From assembly GCF_900129215.1 (NCBI RefSeq), contig NZ_FQUQ01000001.1, forward strand, positions 620,001 through 684,000: a stretch of 64,000 nucleotides of DNA, in the 5' to 3' direction. Positions 55,401 through 64,000 of the stretch are shown piece after piece (the stretch's first letter is position 1; each line of letters starts with the position of its first letter). The stretch is from Pedobacter caeni. GTDB lineage: Bacteria; Bacteroidota; Bacteroidia; Sphingobacteriales; Sphingobacteriaceae. The notes under the pieces are model-generated. The model did no database searches. It had not been told where the DNA came from and worked only from the letters and a program-made list of their open reading frames with translations. Both the position numbers and the translations under genes were made by a program.

Positions 55401-57681
55401 TTGTCACCTATGTCAAGCCTACAAGAACTACAATCCCTTTATGAACAAGGCAATTTTTCGGACTGCCTGGAATCTTCAAACACTTTCCTTCTTTTTAATA
55501 ATGAACACATAGAAGCTTCACTGCTGAAAGCTAAATGCGAATATGAAATTGCGGTCATCAATGCTCAACACAACGATGAGGAAGATACTTCGTTATTTAT
55601 TGCTGCCTACAACAGCTTTGAAAATGTGTTGAAATTAAAGCCAACAGAAGAAACCGCAATGTTGTTTGCAGTGTATATTAATGCATTTATTCTTCATATT
55701 AATTTACCGGAAGCAAAAGTTTACTGCGACATTCTTGCGCTTTCAGACGATGAAACGGTCAGGTTAAAAGCATTGCAATACCGTAGGAAAGTTAACTTCA
55801 GTCTGGACAATATAGACCTTGTTTTAGAAGACTTAGCGTACACAATTTCTTATTATCAGGATTTGTTCAGGAATGACAGAAGCAGGCTGGACCAGGAGTT
55901 AAGCCCCCTTTATTTTGAAAAAGCAGAAATTTATCTCTGGCATAAAAAGGACGCTGAGAAAGTGTTTGAAACTTTTAACCAGGGAAAAACACATTCCTTT
56001 ACTTACGCGCTTACCAACTGCAGCATTGCCAACCTTGCTTTAGATCATGAGCAATTTGAGATTGCGGGAGAAGCGGCATTAATGGCCATTAAGTATGGAG
56101 ATGAAGAATCACAACCTGAGTTACTGAACCTTTACGAAAGAATAACTGAATTGAACCTCAGAAACAAACTCGATAAAGGATCTGTACATGCTTTATTACT
56201 CGCATTGCGCATCTATTCTGATGTACTGACTGATGATGGTGAAACACTGAGTCTTGCAAAAACATATATTGATTTTTATCCTGACTGGCATGTTCCTCAT
56301 CACTTTGCCGGTACTTTCTGGTTTGATAAAAAGAACTATGAAAAGGCCTTTACTCATTTAAAAAGAAGTCTGGAATTAGGAGGGATGGCTCCGGGAATCC
56401 GTCGGTATATCGAGGCTGGCTATCATTTAAACGGACAATTACCAAATATCGAAAACTGGCCGGAGGATTCACCTGAAGCCTATTATAATACTGCAGTCGA
56501 TTTTTATTACCTGACCGAACCCGAAATTTCAAACGCAGCATTGGCTCCTGAATTACTAAAAATCAGAACCAGGTTGTACGAAATTTCTTACAATGGATTT
56601 TACAACTACTTCTACAACAACATCCCGATTATTGCAGAGACAGCCGAAAATCAGGTGCATGCTTTTGCAAAGTGTGCCAATAACTACGGCATTGCCTCAA
56701 CAGACATGGGGGAGTTTGAACGTGCTGTAGAAGTACATAGTCTTGGTTACTCTTTATCGCCATTCTGGGAGCAACTGAGCAGTTGGGGTACTGCATTGAA
56801 AAAGTTGGGAAGGTTTGAAGAAGCCCTGGATATTTTCGGCACGGCAGCTTCTTATTATTTTGAAAATTACATGTACTTTTCGAGTTATCTGGAACTGAGG
56901 GGAGAGGTACTGCAAATGACCCAGGAACTGGGGAGGGTAGATGAAGCAAGAGAACTTTTAGATCAGATTACAAAGGATTATGATGGTTATTTATCCACCA
57001 ATCAAGGCAATCTGACGGAAGAAGAGCTGTTCGAACTGAATGAAAAGTATATCGTCGTTCAAAATACCAGATACGATTTATTAAAACAGGAAAACCACGA
57101 TGATATCATAAAAACATGGCAGGAAGAACTTGTTAAAAACCCAGACGACAATACCGCCTGGTATATGCTCATGCAGGAATATTATCAGCTCAAAGATTAT
57201 CCCCAATGTATTGCCTGCGCAAAATAACTACCAAATGGTGAAAAGAGAGGCCATACAGCCGGAGTCTTTATGTAAGATCCATTATATGCGCGGTCGTTCA
57301 CAAATGTTCTTAGGTAATTATGCGGAAGCGATCACTGACTTCAACCCATTGGTGGATTTACTGGAAGTGGTATATCCGGATGACGATCAAAGTGAATCCT
57401 GCCGGAATTTCCTGCAGCTTGCAGAAAGCCACTATATGCTTAAACAATGGGACTTATGTGTGGATACGGCCTACAAAGCGATCAGGTGCTACATTGACAG
57501 CAATTGGGGATGGGATGATGACCTGATAAAGGTGAAATTACAGTATGCCGATGCATTGTATGCCATTAAGTTAAAAGGAGAAGCAAGAGAAAATATTAAT
57601 AATATTCTGGAATCTTATCCGGATAATGAAGAAGCATTGAAGCGGAAAAAGGAATGGAAAAAAGGCCTGTTTTCTTTTTGA
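55401..57681 (+). pseudogene. TPR-repeat protein with a +1 frameshift
   Basis: Frame 55401-57227 (608 aa) ends CIACAK-TAA. The next frame then continues in the same style: skipping one base at 57225 joins CAK to NYQMVKREAIQPESLCKIHY, so the original protein was about 759 residues. The product is cytoplasmic (no signal) and rich in tetratricopeptide repeats such as YNTAVDFYYL, ANNYGIASTDMGEFERAVEV, WGTALKKLGRFEEALDIFGT and, beyond the shift, GRSQMFLGNYAEAITDFNPL. It probably scaffolds protein complexes; the partner is unknown. If not repaired by ribosome slippage, the second part could start independently at ATG 57235. The likely explanation is a one-base insertion, real or a sequencing error. 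Confidence 0.75.
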
Positions 57682-57855
57682 TCGCGCCTGGTTTTTATTA
57701 CCTTGCTTAAAAATACAGATATGAACAGAAAGAGTTGTCTTCCTCCTCCGGGGATTTAATATTAAGCATACCTTGTAACCTCCCTTAGTTACAAATCAGT
57801 TTATTTATTAATCTTTAATCCCTCTTGTCTTTTAGGACAGGCAGACTATTCTTTT

Positions 57856-58719
57856 ATGAAAAAATCTTATTTAGTCTTACACCTCGCTGTAATTCTTGCT
57901 GGCTTTACCGGTGTTTTTGGAAAGCTCATATCCCTCAACGAAGGACTCCTGGTTTGGTACAGGGTCTTTTTCTCCGCAGTGATCTTATGGCTGATTTTGA
58001 AGCTGTTCAAGATATCAACAGCGATTAAATTCAGAGAGAAGTTTGATATTGGGAAAATCGGAATCTTCATCACCATTCACTGGGTATTTTTCTATGCCAG
58101 TATCAAGTATTCGAACATTTCAGTGGGGGTGGTCTGTTATTGTTTAACCAGCTTTTTCACTGCGATCTTTGAACCATTGATTAACCGGCGTAAGTTTCAG
58201 CTGTCTGAGTTGTTGTTCAGTGTAATTACCTTATTTGGGATTGGCCTGATTTTTCACTTTGATTCTTCTTATCAGTTGGGTATTGGCCTTGGGATCATCT
58301 CTTCAGCTTTTGCTGCACTGTATACCATCTATAATGAACGACTGGTTCGAAAGTACGATAGCAGGCTAATCAATTATTATCAAATGACAGGAGGGACGGT
58401 AGCACTCGGAATTTCACTCCCGCTATATCTTCATTTTTTTCCGGTTGATACGATACTTCCAGGGCTGAAGGACACCGTTTACCTGATCTTGTTGGCCTCG
58501 TTTTGTACAGTTGGCCTTTACCTACTGTTTGCCGAGTCGTTAAAACGCATATCCGCCTTTACGGTGAATTTAAGTTTTAACCTTGAACCTGTATATTCTA
58601 TTATACTGGCTTTCATACTTTTTAATGAAAGCAAGGAATTAAACCTGTCTTTTTATATCGGATTATTTTTTGTGATGCTGTCTGTCGTGTTACAAACGTT
58701 GATTTCAATTAGAAAATAA
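57856..58719 (+). CDS. EamA-family (DMT) transporter
   Basis: This 287-residue integral membrane protein has about ten TM segments and two EamA halves (about 8-135 and 150-283). The first has YRVFFSAVILWLILKLF and YASIKYSNISVGVVCY, the second FTVNLSFNLEPVYSIILAFI. Members export amino acids or metabolites, or act in drug/metabolite efflux. It is followed at 58731 by what looks like a LysR-type tail on the other strand. Confidence 0.9.
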   Translation: MKKSYLVLHLAVILAGFTGVFGKLISLNEGLLVWYRVFFSAVILWLILKLFKISTAIKFREKFDIGKIGIFITIHWVFFYASIKYSNISVGVVCYCLTSFFTAIFEPLINRRKFQLSELLFSVITLFGIGLIFHFDSSYQLGIGLGIISSAFAALYTIYNERLVRKYDSRLINYYQMTGGTVALGISLPLYLHFFPVDTILPGLKDTVYLILLASFCTVGLYLLFAESLKRISAFTVNLSFNLEPVYSIILAFILFNESKELNLSFYIGLFFVMLSVVLQTLISIRK

Positions 58720-58730
58720 CCTTTTATCAC

Positions 58731-58880
58731 TCAGACAAGGTGCTCTGCCGGAATGGTTTCAATCAAAAAGGCCATGAATTCAGACGTGAGCGCCTTGTTT
58801 GAGTTGGTTATCCTCATTCCAATTGCAGCAGGTTTATGGTTTTCTAAAGCTTGTTTTAAGCCGCTTAAAAATAGGACCAC
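58731..58880 (-). pseudogene. Possible LysR-type regulator C-terminal remnant
   Basis: On the minus strand a 49-codon open frame ends at TGA (58733-58731) and reads SGLKQALENHKPAAIGMRI, then EFMAFLIETIPAEHLV. This matches the last part of a LysR substrate-binding domain (the xIGxRxT...EFxxFL end). The frame is closed upstream by TAA at 58883-58881, and no start is possible. It overlaps the 3' part of a separate small frame at 58834. LysR genes are often neighbours of EamA genes, which supports a deleted regulator. The family call is from pattern only. Confidence 0.35.
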
Positions 58881-59106
58881 TTATCAATACCATCAGAACC
58901 GAACATGAAATATCAAACAATAGTTTCCAAACTGAGAATTCATTTGGTAGGAGATACGATCGTTTTCCTCCATATTCTTTGAAAAATGTGAGTGGAAAAC
59001 CAAACGTGTTATTCCCATCCGATGGACTTTCAATTTTTGCAGTTAGTACTGTCAACACCACAAACACAAGCATGGTCCAACCCAAAATACTTAAAATCCT
59101 TTTCAT
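58834..59106 (-). CDS. Small two-TM membrane protein
   Basis: This 90-residue protein has two hydrophobic segments (about 4-22 and 60-80). Between them is a hydrophilic loop with FGFPLTFFKEYGGKRSYLLP. Family unknown. The last part overlaps, in another frame, the remnant that resembles a LysR tail, so its present 3' end may have been created by a rearrangement. It may be real and cotranscribed with the uncertain frame upstream (59353-59030). Confidence 0.5.
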   Translation of the reverse strand: MKRILSILGWTMLVFVVLTVLTAKIESPSDGNNTFGFPLTFFKEYGGKRSYLLPNEFSVWKLLFDISCSVLMVLISGPIFKRLKTSFRKP

Positions 59107-59458
59107 TCAACTTTACTTTTATGTGCATTAGTTTAAATCTGTCCGGCCCAAAACTACTAAAAGAAACTCCATTCAAAAGCTTTGACATTTCGTGTTGAAA
59201 AAAATCAACATTGCGGCAGTTCAGGTAATGCAAATGAAATTGGATCAGACTGAAGGTTTCGTTTTTGCTGTAAAGGCTGATCAAAATTGGAAAATAAACT
59301 AATTCAGGAGGAGATACATTGTATTTGGACTGATTTTTGGTGTTAAAAAGCATAAACCATCTCCCTTAGAATGAAAAAAATATTCCCCGATGTTGTTTCG
59401 CCGGCTTTAGTTATAGTAAATACTAAAAAAAATATCATCACAAAACTATAGTTCCTCT
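59107..59458. other. Intergenic region with an uncertain minus-strand frame
   Basis: The minus-strand frame 59353-59030 (107 codons) overlaps the two-TM protein gene by 77 bases and has no recognisable features, although its residues (MSKLLNGVSFSSFGPDRFKL) are not obviously random. I do not call it a gene. No clear promoter or repeat was seen. Confidence 0.4.
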
Positions 59459-61267
59459 ATGAAGATTACTTTTGACGGGCAGGTACTCAGCAAAAAATAC
59501 ACCGTTGTTTATGCAACGATCTGTCTTATCATAGCAACTGCGATAACATTATTTTATTTTTATAAGGGCTACGATTTACTATTTCAGATTTTTGGCTTTT
59601 TTTTAACCGGACCGGTTTCCATCATGATCATCGTTCTGCCACCGTTGTTTTTGTGTATGTATGTGACATACTTAATTCTCACCTTATTTTATCCCAAACA
59701 AGCTACAGTATTATTTAACGAGCAAGGCTTGGTTGTTCAATACGGTAAAACGAAGACCAGCATATCGCTGCAAGATGTTAGCAGGATAACCTTTGTTAAA
59801 AGATCAGGGAAATGGATAGGAATAACAATAGAAGCTGATAAAAAAGTTCAAATCAATATAGGTAATGTTTTCACAGGTATTGTAAATCCCGAAATAGATC
59901 AATTGTTGGTCAAACTGAAAAAGGTTCTAACCACCGGACACCAACTTCAGTATGAGGAAAATACCAACGACAAACACACGCATGCTTTTGTAATTTCAAA
60001 AGCGGGCTTAAAGGTTAACCCAAAAAAAACAGTTTTCATCATTGCTGCCATTGCAGTGATCATTATTACTTCGGTTGGAATTGCGGTGTTCTTTCTCGCC
60101 AAAGCTGATTCTGGTGAAAACTTGTTAAATGGAGTCAGTTACCCTCGGGCCAACCTTTCTAAATACAACAATAAAGTATATGCGTTAAAACCCGGTGATG
60201 GCTATTTTGAATTAAAAGGTGCTGATGTGAAGTCTTTTAAGCCTATGCATTTTGAAAATGAATATGGTACAGTTACTGGCGAAGACAATACAAACGTTTT
60301 TTCAGGCGATGAAAAAATAAGTGGGATCAATAGAGAAAATGCGGTATATCTTGGAAGGAATTACACCAGAGACACAAAAAGTGTTTTTTATAAGGCACTA
60401 AAAATACCAGATGCTGATGCCGCAACTTTTCAATCATTAAAACACGATGCAGGTTTTAATGTACTTGCGTTTAAGTTTGCCAAAGATAAAAATAAGGTAT
60501 ATTATAAAAATCTTGTTGTTAAGTATGCAAACCCGGAAAAGATAACTTCTGTGAACGAAACATTGGACTATATAAAAGATGACCGGAATGCTTTTTATAG
60601 AACGAAATTGCTGCCTAATGTAAATGTCTCTGATTTTCATGCTGTTGGAGCCAACTATCAACTGACCTATGCATCTGATGGAAAAAAACATTTCGTGAAT
60701 GACTTACAGTTTCCTGAAGTCGTAGATGATAGGCTTTGGGGGACAAGAAAGGTAAGAATAAATCATCTTGTAGCTTTACAAAAGCCCGGAGGGAATGCCA
60801 GACATCTGCTGTTTTCTGATGCGGAGGCACTTTACTATTACGACGATCAAAAAGTAGCTTTTATCTGTGCTAAAGAATGGCACAACCTGCGTCCTTTTGA
60901 TGAAGGGGTCTTTGTTGATGACGATCATGTTTATTTTACGCGTACACACACTTTGGGCTCTCGTAAATATGGCTCTTCCGGCTCTGAGACCATCATATAC
61001 AAAACCGATATTAAGAAACAGAATTTTACAGTAGTGTATAGGCTCAAAGAAGCGACCATTTATAAAAGTGGTCAGGATCATTACATTTCCAAACATAATG
61101 AAAGTGTTTCGCTAAGTCTTCTGGACAATTTTACCTGGTTTGAAAATGAGGTGATAAAAACGGGCAGATACATAGATGATAAATATTTTAAGCCGGTGGA
61201 GAAGTCAACATCGGTATTTAAAATAAGAACAAGAAACAGAACTCATTTTGAAAATGAAAACGATTAA
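59459..61267 (+). CDS. DKNYY-domain membrane protein
   Basis: This 602-residue protein has N-terminal TM segments (about 15-35 and 45-75), a cytoplasmic PH-like stretch (LFNEQGLVVQYGKTKTSISL, about 87-106), a third TM (about 190-215), and a long extracytoplasmic part. The latter carries DKNYY-type repeats, each with a charged residue before a tyrosine-rich strand: YTRDTKSVFYKA, FAKDKNKVYYKN, YIKDDRNAFYRT, DGKKHFVNDL and VDDDHVYFTRTH. The function of DKNYY is unknown; it occurs in predicted surface or immunity-associated proteins. Its end overlaps the convergent gene at 61264 by 4 bases. Confidence 0.85.
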   Translation: MKITFDGQVLSKKYTVVYATICLIIATAITLFYFYKGYDLLFQIFGFFLTGPVSIMIIVLPPLFLCMYVTYLILTLFYPKQATVLFNEQGLVVQYGKTKTSISLQDVSRITFVKRSGKWIGITIEADKKVQINIGNVFTGIVNPEIDQLLVKLKKVLTTGHQLQYEENTNDKHTHAFVISKAGLKVNPKKTVFIIAAIAVIIITSVGIAVFFLAKADSGENLLNGVSYPRANLSKYNNKVYALKPGDGYFELKGADVKSFKPMHFENEYGTVTGEDNTNVFSGDEKISGINRENAVYLGRNYTRDTKSVFYKALKIPDADAATFQSLKHDAGFNVLAFKFAKDKNKVYYKNLVVKYANPEKITSVNETLDYIKDDRNAFYRTKLLPNVNVSDFHAVGANYQLTYASDGKKHFVNDLQFPEVVDDRLWGTRKVRINHLVALQKPGGNARHLLFSDAEALYYYDDQKVAFICAKEWHNLRPFDEGVFVDDDHVYFTRTHTLGSRKYGSSGSETIIYKTDIKKQNFTVVYRLKEATIYKSGQDHYISKHNESVSLSLLDNFTWFENEVIKTGRYIDDKYFKPVEKSTSVFKIRTRNRTHFENEND

Positions 61268-62169
61268 TATAGAAGTGTTTCAATTTTATTCTTGTATTGT
61301 AAATAAAATGAACTGAAATCTCTTGTTAAAGCTTCGTTTATAAAGCTCAGTTTATGATCAAATTCGAAAGCAGGTTTTGGTTTATAGTACTCATTTTTTC
61401 TTAGAAAAGTCCCTGCATCTTTCAACCAATCCTTATTTGCTTCAATTGTAGAACCGTTGCCTTTAAGTTTTTGCAATTGAAGAAGTCCCAAAAGAAATAC
61501 AGGATGTTTTTTAACCATGTCGGCCTCCCTATACCAGCCTTTTGTTAGCCATTGACATTTTGAATACCATTGTTCCATTTGCTGAAACGATGTTTTACTC
61601 AGTTCATCATCCCCATTCAGTACACCGTAGAGGTAGTTTAGGAAGGAAACATCAAATTTCCCCGAAACAGCATTAATAAAATCTGAATATTCCTGAAGCG
61701 TATGCTCTTTCCAGTTTTGATTAGCTAATATTGTTCGGAGAAGGTTTCTGCTCAATAAATAGGAGAAATCATAATTGTCGTCTGTTAAGACTAATGTTTC
61801 TGGATATACTAAGGACATCAATTCCTTATCGTTTGTTATTAAGCTTTCAATAGCTATCCAATCATTTGTTCCAGGAGCATGAGTCCAGTTTAAAAAGCGA
61901 AACCTTGAATACATAAAAACACCATCTATTAAAATGGAGTAATCATTTTTAACAATAGAATTATGAATGGACAAGTTTAAAATTGCTAATATTTCCTTGT
62001 TTGAAACATTCATGAAAAATAATTCTTCAGTGGTTAACTTATGAAATTGAGTCCCCCAACGATTTGAATTGAGTAGATTCTGATAACCATTATTTGAAGC
62101 TTTTTCTATTTTATTGAACAATTCTTCAAGAGAAGACTCTATAGATTCGAAACTTTGGTGCATCAACAA
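61264..62169 (-). CDS. Unknown helical protein, possible immunity-type partner
   Basis: This 301-residue soluble protein has no signal and is strongly alpha-helical. Recurrent short patterns such as KKHPVFLLGLLQLQKLKGNG and WLKDAGTFLRKNEYY slightly recall Imm49-type immunity proteins, but I cannot confirm that. It starts 7 bases after the end of the DUF6266-fusion gene on the same strand and is almost certainly cotranscribed. Size and order (variable-tail protein first, then this) are those of a toxin/immunity pair, but no toxin activity is demonstrated by sequence. Confidence 0.65.
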   Translation of the reverse strand: MLMHQSFESIESSLEELFNKIEKASNNGYQNLLNSNRWGTQFHKLTTEELFFMNVSNKEILAILNLSIHNSIVKNDYSILIDGVFMYSRFRFLNWTHAPGTNDWIAIESLITNDKELMSLVYPETLVLTDDNYDFSYLLSRNLLRTILANQNWKEHTLQEYSDFINAVSGKFDVSFLNYLYGVLNGDDELSKTSFQQMEQWYSKCQWLTKGWYREADMVKKHPVFLLGLLQLQKLKGNGSTIEANKDWLKDAGTFLRKNEYYKPKPAFEFDHKLSFINEALTRDFSSFYLQYKNKIETLLY

Positions 62170-62176
62170 ATACGTT

Positions 62177-63283
62177 TTAATTGTGTTTGATCAGATCCCA
62201 TTCAGATGTCAAAATTGCAAACCGGCATTCATCGATCCATTTATCGTTTAAGAATGTATTTTTCATAAAATAAGCTTCCTGCCTGAATCGGAGGCTAGTA
62301 AGTAAATGAATTGCATCCTGATCTGTAGCATTCACATTTTTTGTAATTTTGCTGACTTTCATTTTTTCAAACAGAAAAGACAGCATTGCAGTAAAGGTTT
62401 CCTTTGCGTATTCACTTTGGTTTTGAATAGGGGAGTTGAAGATTCCTGATTCTGAGATCTGAGCTGTATCCTGATTGAGCTTAATGGCATAATCGGCCAA
62501 AATCTCATCGTTAGACCTGTTTTTAACTACATATTGACTCCATTCTCCAGGTGCCGAAAGTGGATTTTCCTGCTGTTCAACCAGGAATTCAAGCGGGCTT
62601 TCTTTACTTTTCAATGTATTGTTGCTTGTAGTTTTTGCGCTGTTGTTCAAGTTCAGAGAACCCACATGTACGCTATTAGAGACCGCTTTTCCATCGTCTT
62701 TAACGAAAGAGATATAGGCTTCCATACGTTCATTTATATGTTCAGAACTGATTACAACTACATCTTTCCCTTCAACCCTTTTTGCACCGCTTAGTTGATA
62801 AAAAGTCTCTTTTATATCAGGAAAATAGATCACCAGCATGGTGCGGTCAGTATGATACTCACTTACCGGACTGGCCGATATTTCCCAGTTAAAGGTGATT
62901 TTCTCCTCTGCCTGACTGATCGAAGGTTTAACCGCCACAGGAAGTGTTCCCATGCTCATTAATACTTTGCTGTAGTCCAGACTGATATTTGGATATACTC
63001 CCTGAAGTGCATTCTTTTTATTGTAAGAAACCGCTTCATTGTATTCATTTCTGTCCGTTCCGGCAACCGCAAGACGGAATCCTACTCTGATTGCTTGTAG
63101 GGAAGGCTTGAGGATTTCATTGACCACCGTCATCTTCTGGCAATTGGCTTTCCTTGCCGGCGTAAGTGGTTTAGTGCTTTTGCCTATCATTCTGATGACA
63201 TATTTACCTTTTAAGGTATAGCCGACCAAATTGCCGACTCTGCCATGGAATCCACCAAATAAGCCATTTAGTAATTTTCCCAT
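62177..63283 (-). CDS. DUF6266-family protein with extra C-terminal domain
   Basis: The first ~212 residues match DUF6266: start MGKLLNGLFGGFHGRVGNLV, then KSTKPLTPARKANCQKM and a beta-sandwich-like part with Pro/Asn/Gly turns and NSVHVGSLNL at its end. These proteins are usually about 210 residues in Bacteroidota and of unknown function. This one continues for ~155 more residues: a Ser/Asn/Lys-rich linker (about 213-230), then EFLVEQQENPLSAPGEWSQY and YAKETFTAMLSFLFEKMKVS, ending SEWDLIKHN. I recognise no fold or catalytic motif in the tail. There is no signal peptide. A 301-aa helical protein gene follows 7 bases downstream. The fused tail and partner are unusual for the family. Confidence 0.8.
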   Translation of the reverse strand: MGKLLNGLFGGFHGRVGNLVGYTLKGKYVIRMIGKSTKPLTPARKANCQKMTVVNEILKPSLQAIRVGFRLAVAGTDRNEYNEAVSYNKKNALQGVYPNISLDYSKVLMSMGTLPVAVKPSISQAEEKITFNWEISASPVSEYHTDRTMLVIYFPDIKETFYQLSGAKRVEGKDVVVISSEHINERMEAYISFVKDDGKAVSNSVHVGSLNLNNSAKTTSNNTLKSKESPLEFLVEQQENPLSAPGEWSQYVVKNRSNDEILADYAIKLNQDTAQISESGIFNSPIQNQSEYAKETFTAMLSFLFEKMKVSKITKNVNATDQDAIHLLTSLRFRQEAYFMKNTFLNDKWIDECRFAILTSEWDLIKHN

Positions 63284-63626
63284 TTTTATTTTTTTTAATT
63301 ATGTGGTTTAATTGATTAAAAACAAGTTACGAAATATTTTTCATATCGTATTAATATACGTTCACATAAAATTAACTATCGTTTGATAACAAAAACGTCG
63401 TTGAAAGGCCTTCAGGACCAATCATGGACCTATCAACCCCCTATTAAAAGTTAAATAATAGTCAATTGAAAGGGAACAGATATTCAAAGCATCTCAAAAG
63501 GATCTAATCAGAACCCGTTTATGAACCCAAATTCAACCGGATTACGTTAATTATTAATTAATAAGTTTGTTTTTATATTTAAAATTAAATAGATTAGCCT
63601 TAACAATAAGTATTTGAAAGAGTCTT
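63284..63626. other. Intergenic AT-rich region before DUF6266 gene
   Basis: About 340 bases with no credible gene on either strand. It is AT-rich near the DUF6266 start (a T-rich minus-strand leader). A weak -7-like TAACTTG lies on the minus strand at about 63327-63333, without a clear -33 box. No repeat stands out besides a short imperfect palindrome CGTATTAATATACG at about 63348-63361. Confidence 0.4.
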
Positions 63627-63796
63627 ACGTATACCATTATCTGACACCATGGCCTAAGACAGTAGAATACCTTAATGTCTAATATATAGATGTGCTATAT
63701 TTGCGCGTCCAAAAAATAGATGTGAGGACTGCTGTAATTCCAGGCCGTGTAAGGTGTCAGAAACTTTAAAGGTATACGTGGTTGGCAGTCCTCACA
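63627..63796. repeat. Nested inverted repeats around a promoter-like TATATTTG
   Basis: Pair A: ACGTATACC (63627-63635), CTGACACC (63641-63648) and GGCCT (63651-63655) are matched in inverted order by AGGCC (63742-63746), GGTGTCAG (63753-63760) and GGTATACGT (63771-63779). The blocks are perfect but their spacers differ in length. Pair B: TGTGAGGACTGC (63721-63732) and GCAGTCCTCACA (63785-63796) form a perfect 12-bp stem that encloses the right-hand part of A. TATATTTG (63696-63703) fits TAnnTTTG, lies between the arms of A, and would start transcription shortly before arm B. No good -33 TTG was found. Arms A and B cannot both pair without a pseudoknot. Confidence 0.7.
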
Positions 63797-63833
63797 TTTA
63801 TTCGTGATTACTTCTGCAAGGCTCATTAAAATT

Positions 63834-63989
63834 ATGAGTCATGAAATCAAGAAACAGCACGACAGCCCCAATCTTATTTATAGACCTATCGGGTTTATTA
63901 AGCAAAGAACCTGGAATCAAATTCCCACCTCCCGTCTGACAGGTAAAATCATACGCTCCATATCCCCAGAACATTGGATTTACTATTAA
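63834..63989 (+). CDS. Doubtful small ORF at the window end
   Basis: A 51-codon frame (MSHEIKKQHDSPNLIYRPIG...) follows the inverted-repeat element. It has no recognisable features and ends close to the window end. It could be a small basic protein encoded behind the TATATTTG promoter, or chance. Confidence 0.25.
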   Translation: MSHEIKKQHDSPNLIYRPIGFIKQRTWNQIPTSRLTGKIIRSISPEHWIYY

Positions 63990-64000
63990 AACGTACCGGC

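Noticed and set aside
59030..59353. 107-codon minus-strand frame
   Set aside because: It overlaps the two-TM protein gene by 77 bases and shows no recognisable feature. Kept only as uncertain.
63721..63796. Possible SRP/4.5S RNA or 6S RNA in the hairpin region
   Set aside because: CAGGCC and a following AAGG-CAG faintly recall the SRP domain IV, but the conserved GGAA loop and AGCAG strand are missing, and a nearby inverted copy of part of the sequence suggests a repeat instead.
1..64000. CRISPR arrays, rRNA genes and intact insertion sequences
   Set aside because: No regularly spaced direct repeats, no rRNA-like stretches and no transposase frames were recognised.

Overview
The window looks like part of a Bacteroidota chromosome, most likely Sphingobacteriaceae (Pedobacter-like). 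The evidence is SusC/SusD and FecR/ECF-sigma proteins, glycoside hydrolases typical of the phylum, LytTR two-component genes, a DUF6266 protein, low-to-moderate GC, and promoters of the TTG-N19-TAnnTTTG type instead of sigma-70 boxes. The genus is inferred from gene content only.

Layout. (1) 0-4 kb: an OmpR-type two-component pair, then a SAM methyltransferase resembling phospholipid N-methyltransferases, a VTT/DedA-like membrane protein and an ankyrin protein. CTTAAG repeats lie in front of the methyltransferase, and a CTTAAG also occurs in front of the regulator. (2) 4-11.5 kb: a carbohydrate cluster without its own SusCD, with a GH110-type enzyme, a GH95-like enzyme, a GH105 unsaturated uronyl hydrolase and a DUF2264 protein. 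Three LacI-type operator-like palindromes precede GH105. (3) 11.5-17 kb: small lipoproteins, a GNAT enzyme and several unrecognised secreted or membrane proteins, three of them in an overlapping operon. (4) 17-26 kb: an S41 peptidase, an AraC regulator, two alpha/beta hydrolases, a class C serine hydrolase and a TonB-dependent receptor. A sequence before the receptor is also found before the GH95-like gene. (5) 26-36 kb: an LCM-type methyltransferase, another S41 peptidase, and a FecR - SusC - SusD - hairpin - ECF sigma locus in which the sigma gene comes last. (6) 36-43 kb: an acyltransferase, an M20 amidohydrolase, an operon of hydrolase, ECF sigma, membrane protein and lipoprotein, then a divergent AraC/MFS pair. 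(7) 44-49 kb: five overlapping genes for an ABC transporter, a LytS-type kinase, a LytTR regulator and a serine hydrolase.

(8) 49-58 kb is an eroded stretch. It holds an FG-GAP gene with one in-frame amber codon, a SUKH protein, a tyrosine integrase broken by a frameshift, an internal deletion and a catalytic-site substitution, the neighbouring tRNA-Lys(UUU) with its terminator, a protein with an internal duplication, and a TPR gene with a +1 frameshift. (9) 58-64 kb: an EamA transporter, a probable LysR tail remnant, a DKNYY-repeat protein, and a two-gene operon encoding a DUF6266 protein with a long extra C-terminal region followed by a 301-aa unknown protein. The window ends in a region with nested inverted repeats around a promoter-like TATATTTG.

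The best candidates for something undescribed are the DUF6266-fusion/partner operon (61.3-63.3 kb), the inverted-repeat element at 63.6-63.8 kb, the motif shared by the GH95-like and TonB-receptor promoters, and the five-gene ABC/LytTR/serine-hydrolase module. No CRISPR array, rRNA gene or intact insertion sequence was seen.
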